A DNA stretch of 7,258 bases. Origin: Caldifarciminota bacterium. Lineage in GTDB: Bacteria; Hydrothermota; 32-111; QNBC01. Positions 1-6,079 of this stretch are shown in pieces; positions within the stretch are counted from its first letter, which is position 1; every line of letters begins with the position of its first letter. Both the position numbers and the translations under genes were made by a program. The stretch spans positions 1-7,258 of the forward strand of contig JAGLYS010000362.1 in assembly GCA_023132105.1 (NCBI GenBank). The letters are read 5' to 3'. The notes under the pieces are model-generated. The model had not been told where the DNA came from and searched no databases. It worked only from the letters and a program-made list of their open reading frames with translations.

Positions 1-3000
1 GATTTAGACAGAACCTTTTAGGTAAGAGGGTTGATTATTCTGCTCGTTCGGTTATTACAGTAGGTCCCGAACTGAAAATATATGAATGTGGATTGCCAAA
101 AATAATAGCTCTTGAGATATTTAAACCTTTTATAATTAAAGAGCTTGAAGAAAAAAGCTATGCATCAAGTATAAAAGGAGCTAAAAAATTACTTGAAAAA
201 AATGCTCCTGAGGTCTGGGAAATTCTTGAAAATGTTGTTAAAGATCATCCCATACTTCTCAATAGAGCCCCTACATTACATAGGTTAGGTATTCAAGCAT
301 TTCAACCAGTACTCGTAGAAGGGAAAGCAATTAAATTGCATCCTATGGTATGTGTTGCATTTAATGCTGACTTTGATGGTGACCAAATGGCTGTTCATCT
401 TCCTATTTCATTCGAAGCTCAGTTAGAAGCACAAACATTAATGTTATCTGCTAATAATCTTTTAAAACCTTCAAATGGAGAACCGGTAGTAGCCCCACAA
501 CAGGATATTGTACTCGGATGTTACTATCTTACAAAGGAAAGAAAGGGAGGGAAAAGAGAAGGTGCTTATTTTGATGATATTAATGAATTGAGATTTGCAG
601 TAGAATCAGGAAATTTAGATATTCATACAATAATAAATTATAAGTATAAGGGAAAATTTATTGGAACAACAGCAGGGAGAGTTTTCTTTAATGAAATTCT
701 TCCTGAAGAAATCAGATTTATAAACAAGCTATTGAATAAAAAAGAATTGAATACACTTATCAAGAAAGCATATTATACAATAGGTATATATAAAACTGTT
801 GAACTTTTAGATGATGTTAAAGATATTGGATATAAATATGCGACTAAATCAGGTCTTACATTTGGTGTAGATGATATAAAAGTTCCTCCTAAAAAGAAAA
901 AAATTTTAGATAGGGTTTTTGCCGAAGTCGATGATATAAATGAAAAATACCATAGAGGTCTTATTACGGAAAAGGAACGGTATAATATGATCATCGATAA
1001 ATGGACTGAGACGACAAATAAAATTGCTTATGAAATGGAAAAAATTGTCAAGAGTGATAGAGAAGGATTCAATCCGATCTTTATGATGTGGAATTCAGGT
1101 GCAAGAGGGAGTGGAGATCAGATTAAACAGCTTGCTGGTATGAGAGGATTGATACAAAGACCCCAGAAGAAGCTAACAGGAAAAGAAATTATTGAGACTC
1201 CGATAATTTCTAATTTTAAAGAAGGAATGACAGTTCTTGAATATTTTATATCAACCCACGGAGCAAGAAAAGGATTAACGGATACTGCATTAAAAACATC
1301 CGAGGCAGGTTATATAACAAGAAGACTTGTTGATGTTGCACAGGATATAATTATCACTGAAGAAGATTGTGGCACAATTCTTGGCATTAAAAGAAGAGCA
1401 ATGGTAGAACCCGGGACAGGGAAAGTAATAGAAACATTATCAGAACGAATAACAGGCAGATTTGCAGCAGAGGATATTATTCATCCGATAACAAAGAAAC
1501 TATTTCTGGAAGAGGATGAAGAGATCTCTGAAACAATTTCAAAAGAGATTGAAGAGAGCGGTATAGAGGAAGTAAAGATAAGATCGATACTTACCTGTGA
1601 ATCGAAGAGAGGAATTTGCAAGAAATGTTATGGTAAAAGTTTAGCAACAGGAAAATTAATTGAAATAGGAGAGGCTATAGGTGTAATGGCAGCACAAAGT
1701 ATCGGAGAACCTGGCACTCAGCTTACTCTTAGAACATTCCATACCGGAGGTACATCTTCAAGAATTGCAGAACAACCAATTATCAAGACTCCGTTTGACA
1801 GTAAAATCAGATTGATAAAAATAAAGAAAGTTGTTAATAATGAAGGTATTCCTATCGTTATATCAAGAGAGGGAAAAATTAGATTTACCGGATTAAATCA
1901 AGAGATTGAGTATGATGTCCCATATAGTGCCAAATTAATGATTAATGATAAAGAAAATGTGAAAGAAGGTAGTATTGCATATAGATGGGACCCATATAAT
2001 ACTTATATTATCAATGAATTTGAAGGAAAAATACATTTTGTAGATATTAAGCATAAGATTACACTGAAAGAAGAGATTTTAAGTGGTAATAAGAATTATA
2101 AAATTATAGAACATAGAGAGAAGGTTCTTATGCCTGAGGTTGATATCTATGACAATAATGGCGAAAAGCTCGGAGGATATGCACTTCCTCTGGGGGCATA
2201 TTTGAGTGTAAAAGATGGTCAAGACATACACCCCGGTGATATTATTGCAAGGCTTACAAAAGAAACAGGTAAATCTGTGGATATTACGGGAGGTTTGCCA
2301 AGAGTTTCCGAACTTTTTGAAGCAAGAATACCAAAGGAATTTGCTATTGTAAGTGATATTAATGGTATTGTTAGATTTGGATCTTCAAGAAGAGGATCCA
2401 GAAAAATAATAATTGAAGGTTCTGAAGGCGAGAGTAAAGAGTACAAAATTCCTTATGGCAGACACCTTTATGTTCATGATGGAGAAAAGATAAATGCTGG
2501 AGAAAAACTCTGTGAAGGTTCTATCAATCCACATGATATTCTAAGAATCAAAGGTATGTTTAGTTTAGGTAATTACCTTGTTAATGATGTGAAGTCCGTT
2601 TATGCTTTTCAGGGTGTTAAAATAAATGATAAACATATTGAATGTATTATAAGGCAGATGTTGCAAAAAGTTAGGATTGTTAAAAGTGGCGATACGAGTA
2701 ATATAGAAGGAACATATATTGACAGAAAAAAAGTAGTTCGGGAAAATAGAGAAATTTTAATAGAAGGAGGTACTCCAGCGATATTTGCACCAGTACTGCT
2801 TGGAATTACAAAAGCATCGATATCATCGGAAAGCTTTATCTCTGCTGCATCATTTCAGGAAACGACTTCTGTGCTTGCAAAAGCAGCGATTGAGGGACGC
2901 GTTGATGAATTATTAGGTATTAAAGAAAATGTTGTTATGGGCAATTTAATACCAGCAGGAACAGGATTTAGAAGATGGCAACATGTTGCCAGAGAAGTAT

Positions 3001-3074
3001 TCGAAAAGAATAATAAAGAAAGAGAAAATAAAACATTTGTAAACAGTGGAGGAACAAAAAATGCCAACACTTAA
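1..3074 (+). CDS. rpoC: DNA-directed RNA polymerase subunit beta' (5' partial)
   Basis: This is the catalytic largest subunit of bacterial RNA polymerase. The first whole codon is at base 3, where the reading frame enters as F-R-Q-N-L-L-G-K-R-V-D-Y-S, so the gene starts upstream; the 1023 visible residues correspond to E. coli beta' from about residue 338. The active-site NADFDGDQ lies at 363-386, with the three Mg-binding aspartates at 369, 375 and 381. The bridge helix (STHGARKGL onward) is at about 1251-1350. All four zinc-site-2 cysteines are present (1368, 1596, 1617, 1626). The trigger loop (GEAIGVMAAQSIGEPGTQL, then RTFHTGG) starts near 1670 and resumes at DITGGLPRVSELFEAR from 2280. 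The roughly 170 residues between are an SI3-type insertion, found in Gram-negative-type lineages and absent from Firmicutes and Actinobacteria. The tail after the conserved LIPAGTGF is short and Asn/Lys-rich; its last codons carry the rpsL ribosome binding site and overlap rpsL by 14 bases. Identification is certain. Confidence 0.99.
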   Translation, partial: FRQNLLGKRVDYSARSVITVGPELKIYECGLPKIIALEIFKPFIIKELEEKSYASSIKGAKKLLEKNAPEVWEILENVVKDHPILLNRAPTLHRLGIQAFQPVLVEGKAIKLHPMVCVAFNADFDGDQMAVHLPISFEAQLEAQTLMLSANNLLKPSNGEPVVAPQQDIVLGCYYLTKERKGGKREGAYFDDINELRFAVESGNLDIHTIINYKYKGKFIGTTAGRVFFNEILPEEIRFINKLLNKKELNTLIKKAYYTIGIYKTVELLDDVKDIGYKYATKSGLTFGVDDIKVPPKKKKILDRVFAEVDDINEKYHRGLITEKERYNMIIDKWTETTNKIAYEMEKIVKSDREGFNPIFMMWNSGARGSGDQIKQLAGMRGLIQRPQKKLTGKEIIETPIISNFKEGMTVLEYFISTHGARKGLTDTALKTSEAGYITRRLVDVAQDIIITEEDCGTILGIKRRAMVEPGTGKVIETLSERITGRFAAEDIIHPITKKLFLEEDEEISETISKEIEESGIEEVKIRSILTCESKRGICKKCYGKSLATGKLIEIGEAIGVMAAQSIGEPGTQLTLRTFHTGGTSSRIAEQPIIKTPFDSKIRLIKIKKVVNNEGIPIVISREGKIRFTGLNQEIEYDVPYSAKLMINDKENVKEGSIAYRWDPYNTYIINEFEGKIHFVDIKHKITLKEEILSGNKNYKIIEHREKVLMPEVDIYDNNGEKLGGYALPLGAYLSVKDGQDIHPGDIIARLTKETGKSVDITGGLPRVSELFEARIPKEFAIVSDINGIVRFGSSRRGSRKIIIEGSEGESKEYKIPYGRHLYVHDGEKINAGEKLCEGSINPHDILRIKGMFSLGNYLVNDVKSVYAFQGVKINDKHIECIIRQMLQKVRIVKSGDTSNIEGTYIDRKKVVRENREILIEGGTPAIFAPVLLGITKASISSESFISAASFQETTSVLAKAAIEGRVDELLGIKENVVMGNLIPAGTGFRRWQHVAREVFEKNNKERENKTFVNSGGTKNANT
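3048..3053 (+). promoter_or_regulatory. Shine-Dalgarno of rpsL, inside rpoC
   Basis: GGAGGA lies 7 bases before the ATG at 3061. It fixes the S12 start at 3061 rather than at the in-frame GTG at 3046, which overlaps this site and would add five residues foreign to S12. The site is read as rpoC codons, so ribosomes finishing beta' pass over it. Confidence 0.9.
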
Positions 3075-3435
3075 TCAATTAATACGGAAAGGCAGGAAAA
3101 AGATTCTAAAAAAGAATAACGTTCCTGCATTACAATCATGCCCACAGAGAAGGGGTGTTTGTACAAGAGTATATACAACAACACCAAAAAAACCAAATTC
3201 AGCAATAAGAAAGGTCGCAAGGGTTAGACTTACAAATGGATTTGAAGTTACAGCCTATATTCCAGGTGAAGAACACAATCTTCAAGAACATTCGATTGTT
3301 CTTATTAGAGGAGGCAGAGTTAAGGATTTACCAGGTGTAAGGTATCGTATTGTGAGAGGGGTTCTTGATGCAAGTGGTGTTGAAGGAAGAAAAAATAGCA
3401 GATCACTCTATGGAACAAAACGTCCTAAGAAATAA
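3061..3435 (+). CDS. rpsL: 30S ribosomal protein S12
   Basis: S12 sits at the 30S decoding centre and helps monitor codon-anticodon pairing. The product is 124 residues, the same length as E. coli S12, and starts MPTLNQLIRKGR. The family core is intact: CPQRRGVCTRVYTTTPKKPNS (residues 27-47), RKVARVRLTNGFEV (50-63), EHNLQEHS (71-78) and RGGRVKDLPGVRYR (83-96). Lys43, Lys44 and Lys88 (counting Met) are the wild-type residues at positions where changes give streptomycin resistance in other bacteria, so no resistance allele is visible. Asp89 is the residue methylthiolated by RimO in E. coli. The start overlaps the last 14 bases of rpoC in another frame, which makes translational coupling to rpoC likely. 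Identification is certain. Confidence 0.99.
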   Translation: MPTLNQLIRKGRKKILKKNNVPALQSCPQRRGVCTRVYTTTPKKPNSAIRKVARVRLTNGFEVTAYIPGEEHNLQEHSIVLIRGGRVKDLPGVRYRIVRGVLDASGVEGRKNSRSLYGTKRPKK

Positions 3436-3436
3436 T

Positions 3437-3441
3437 GGAGG
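3437..3441 (+). promoter_or_regulatory. Shine-Dalgarno of rpsG
   Basis: GGAGG begins one base after the rpsL stop codon and ends 6 bases before the rpsG ATG. The 12-base gap between the genes is filled by this site and its spacer, leaving no room for a structured operator. Confidence 0.9.
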
Positions 3442-3447
3442 AAAAAT

Positions 3448-3918
3448 ATGTCAAGACGTAATAGAGCTACGAAAAGAGAAATTATAGCTGATTGGAAATA
3501 CAACAGTGCACTGGTTTCAAAATTTATTAATGCTCTTTTAAAGAAAGGCAAAAAAAGTCTGGCTGAGAGAATATTTTATGATATGATTGATGAGCTTTCC
3601 AATAAAACAGGAGAGGATGGACTTGAAGTATTCGAAAGAGCTATTAGTAATGTAAAACCGCTTTTAGAAGTTAAACCAAGAAGAATTGGAGGAGCAACAT
3701 ATCAAGTGCCAACGGAAATAAGTATGGACAGAAAAATCACTCTTGCCATAAGGTGGATTCTCCAAGCAGTCAAGAAAAGAGGTGAGAGGGGAATGAAAAA
3801 TAAATTGGTTGGAGAAATTATTGCTGCAAGTAAAAAAGATGGGTCTGCTTTTAAGAAAAGAGAAGATACCCATAAGATGGCTGAAGCCAATAAAGCTTTT
3901 GCACATTTTAGAATATAG
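3448..3918 (+). CDS. rpsG: 30S ribosomal protein S7
   Basis: S7 is a primary binder of the 3' domain of 16S rRNA that starts assembly of the 30S head, and it lies near the E site and mRNA exit. The product is 156 residues, a common family length. Visible signatures are the basic N-terminus MSRRNRATKRE, KFINALLKKGKKSLAE (residues 26-41), the beta-hairpin region with KPRRIGGATYQVPTEI, RWILQAVKKRGERGM, and the C-terminal KKREDTHKMAEANKAFAHFR. Where many S7 proteins have Asp-Pro-Lys-Tyr near residue 15, this one has Asp-Trp-Lys-Tyr. The gene lies 12 bases after rpsL and 5 bases before fusA, so it is surely in the same transcript. In E. coli S7 represses its own operon through the rpsL-rpsG spacer, but that spacer is too short here for the same structure. 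Identification is certain. Confidence 0.99.
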   Translation: MSRRNRATKREIIADWKYNSALVSKFINALLKKGKKSLAERIFYDMIDELSNKTGEDGLEVFERAISNVKPLLEVKPRRIGGATYQVPTEISMDRKITLAIRWILQAVKKRGERGMKNKLVGEIIAASKKDGSAFKKREDTHKMAEANKAFAHFRI

Positions 3919-3923
3919 TTTAT

Positions 3924-6002
3924 ATGGAAAATATTTCAATAACGGATATTCGAAACATTGGTATTATGGCTCATATTGATGCAGGTAAAACAACAACCAC
4001 CGAAAGGATATTGTATTATACCGGAAGAGTGCATCAGATTGGAGAGGTGGATGATGGAGCATCTACAATGGACTGGATGGCACAAGAAAAGGAGAGAGGT
4101 ATTACTATTACATCAGCTTCAACATCTTGTTATTGGAAAAATCATAAAATTAATATTATTGACACACCCGGGCATGTGGATTTTACAGTAGAAGTGGAAA
4201 GATCACTTCGTATTCTTGATGGAGCAGTAGGGTTGTTTTCTTCAGTCGAGGGAGTTGAGGCACAATCTGAAACAGTATGGAAGCAAGCCAATAAATATAA
4301 GATTCCTCGTATAGCGTATCTAAATAAAATGGATAGAACAGGTGCCGATTTTGATAATGTAATCAATATGATGAGGGAAAGACTCTCTTCAAATCCGGTT
4401 AGGATACAAATACCTATAGGAAAGGAAAACTATTTTACAGGTGTTGTTGACCTTGTTAAGATGAAATCTTATATCTGGCATGATGAAACACTTGGAGCAA
4501 CTTTTGATGAGAGAGATATACCAAAGGATATTGAAGAGGAAGCAAATAAATATAGAGAAATATTACTTGAAGAATTAAGTATGTTTGATGATAATATAGC
4601 TGAAAAATTCTTAGAAGGTGTTTTTGTTCCCGAAGATGAAATTAAATCCGCAATTAGAAAAGGAACTATTGAGCATCAAATTGTCCCGGTTTTAACCGGC
4701 TCTTCATTTAAAAATAAAGGTGTTCAAAAATTACTGGATGCTATTGTATATTATCTTCCATCACCATTGGATGTTCCGAGTGTAATTGGAATAGATGTAG
4801 GTTCGGGTAAGGAAATTAGCAAGAAACCTTCTATTCATGAATCATTAAGTGCATTGGTATTTAAGATTGCAACGGATCCTTTTGTTGGTAAACTTGCTTA
4901 TACAAGAATTTATTCGGGTATATTAAAATCAGGAATGAGAGTATATAATTCAAGAACAGATAAAACCGAGAGAATATCTAAGGTTTTTGATATGCATGCT
5001 AAAAAGAAAACTGAGTTATCGGAAGCTGGGCCCGGAGAAATTATTGCTCTTTTTGGTATAAAAAATGCCAAGACAGGCGATACTATTTCAGATCCAAGTA
5101 ATCGGATCGTTTTAGAGAATCTTATATTTCCTGAACCTGTTATATCAATAGCGATTGAACCAAGAACAAAAGCCGATCAAGACAAGCTTTTTGATGTTTT
5201 ACATAAATTATCAGAAGAAGACCCAACATTTAAAACGCATGTCAATAAGGAAACAGGACAAACACTCATTAGCGGCATGGGAGAACTGCATCTGGAAATC
5301 ATAATTGATAGAATGATGAGGGAGTTCGGGGTAAAGGCTAATATCGGGCAGCCAAGAGTTGCCTATAAGGAAACCATTACAGAGGTTGTGATTATCAATA
5401 AAAGGTACATAAAGCAAACAGGAGGAAAAGGGCAATATGCACAAGTTAAATTGATTTTCAGAAAAGCAGCAAAAGGTAGTGGTTTTAAATTTAATAATAA
5501 AATAGTGAAAGGTGTAATACCAAAGGAATTTATTCCCTCAGTTGAAGAGGGTGTCAGGGAAGCGTTATATACAGGACCTTTAGCAGGATTCCCTGTTATT
5601 GATATAGAATGTGACCTCGTAGATGGTTCATTTCACGAGGTAGATTCAAGTCCTCTTTCTTTTAAGATAGCATCATCTATTGCTACAAAAGAAGCGTTCG
5701 GGAAAGCAAACCCTATTTTTCTCGAACCAATAATGAAACTTGAAATTATTACACCAGAAGCTTATTTAGGAGATATAATCGGAGATTTAAATAAAAGAAG
5801 AGGAAGATTAGAACATATCGAATCAAGAAAAGACGCTCAAATCATCGTTGGATATGCCCCGCTTTCCGAGCTTTTTGGATATGCAACTGATCTTAGATCT
5901 GCTTCTCAGGGGAGAGCTGTGAATTCAATGATGTTTGACCATTATGAAGAGGTCAATAAAAATATTGAAGGGAAGCTGAGAGAAAAGTTTGGAATTCTTT
6001 AA
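3924..6002 (+). CDS. fusA: Elongation factor G, translocation GTPase
   Basis: EF-G drives tRNA-mRNA translocation on the ribosome and, with RRF, ribosome recycling. The product is 692 residues, normal for the family. The GTPase domain shows G1 AHIDAGKT (16-23), the switch I RGIT (58-61), G3 DTPGH (80-84), G4 NKMD (134-137) and a G5 region T-G-S-S-F-K (258-263), where Ser replaces the usual Ala. Domain II follows from about 305, domain III includes SGMGELHLEI (450-459), domain IV includes GGKGQYAQV (500-508) and the tip loop GSFHEVDSSPLSF with His571 matching E. coli His583, and domain V includes GDLNKRRGRLE and PLSELFGYATDLRS. All five domains are complete, so it looks like a functional canonical EF-G. 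The ATG at 3924 is the only workable start: the frame is closed by a TAG at 3909, and the next Met (residue 15) abuts the P-loop. No Shine-Dalgarno precedes it; with a 5-base gap to the rpsG stop, translation probably depends on ribosomes terminating on rpsG. Confidence 0.99.
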   Translation: MENISITDIRNIGIMAHIDAGKTTTTERILYYTGRVHQIGEVDDGASTMDWMAQEKERGITITSASTSCYWKNHKINIIDTPGHVDFTVEVERSLRILDGAVGLFSSVEGVEAQSETVWKQANKYKIPRIAYLNKMDRTGADFDNVINMMRERLSSNPVRIQIPIGKENYFTGVVDLVKMKSYIWHDETLGATFDERDIPKDIEEEANKYREILLEELSMFDDNIAEKFLEGVFVPEDEIKSAIRKGTIEHQIVPVLTGSSFKNKGVQKLLDAIVYYLPSPLDVPSVIGIDVGSGKEISKKPSIHESLSALVFKIATDPFVGKLAYTRIYSGILKSGMRVYNSRTDKTERISKVFDMHAKKKTELSEAGPGEIIALFGIKNAKTGDTISDPSNRIVLENLIFPEPVISIAIEPRTKADQDKLFDVLHKLSEEDPTFKTHVNKETGQTLISGMGELHLEIIIDRMMREFGVKANIGQPRVAYKETITEVVIINKRYIKQTGGKGQYAQVKLIFRKAAKGSGFKFNNKIVKGVIPKEFIPSVEEGVREALYTGPLAGFPVIDIECDLVDGSFHEVDSSPLSFKIASSIATKEAFGKANPIFLEPIMKLEIITPEAYLGDIIGDLNKRRGRLEHIESRKDAQIIVGYAPLSELFGYATDLRSASQGRAVNSMMFDHYEEVNKNIEGKLREKFGIL

Positions 6003-6008
6003 ATCTCC

Positions 6009-6037
6009 TTGACATATTCCTGAATTTTTATTATTAT
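6009..6037 (+). promoter_or_regulatory. Sigma70-type promoter for tuf
   Basis: A perfect -35 TTGACA (6009-6014) is followed by a 17-base spacer and a -10 TATTAT (6032-6037), five of six matches to consensus with optimal spacing. It starts 7 bases after the fusA stop. A transcript start near 6043-6046 would give a leader of about 35 bases carrying the tuf ribosome binding site. No extended -10 TG is seen, and TATAAA at 6035-6040 is a second, worse-spaced -10 candidate. There is no terminator hairpin between fusA and tuf, so read-through from upstream would add to this promoter. If the organism is Bacteroidetes proper, its main sigma factor prefers different boxes, so activity is inferred. Confidence 0.72.
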
Positions 6038-6065
6038 AAAAAGCTAATTTTTCAAGTATATTACT

Positions 6066-6071
6066 GGAGGT
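6066..6071 (+). promoter_or_regulatory. Shine-Dalgarno of tuf
   Basis: GGAGGT ends 8 bases before the ATG at 6080, near-ideal spacing. It is the strongest contrast with the neighbouring fusA start, which has no such site. Confidence 0.9.
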
Positions 6072-6079
6072 AATACAGT

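Noticed and set aside
93..95. TTG at 93 as the start of the first gene
   Set aside because: The frame continues upstream to base 3 with conserved beta' residues (R-V-D-Y-S, V-G-P-E-L), so the gene is cut by the window edge and this TTG is an internal Leu.
2719..2747. TTGACA at 2719 in rpoC as an internal promoter for rpsL
   Set aside because: The box 17 bases later is GAAAAT, a poor -10, and the sequence is conserved beta' coding. TTGACA also occurs by chance at 1795 and 4159 within coding codons.
3046..3060. GTG at 3046 as an earlier start for rpsL
   Set aside because: The added residues are not part of S12, and the GTG overlaps the ribosome binding site that serves the ATG at 3061.
3958..4191. 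Overlapping plus-strand frame inside the start of fusA
   Set aside because: It has no ribosome binding site and no recognisable protein features, and it lies wholly within the conserved EF-G GTPase domain.
6003..6060. Terminator after fusA
   Set aside because: The gap is A+T-rich, but I find no inverted repeat followed by a T run, and the region is better explained as a promoter.
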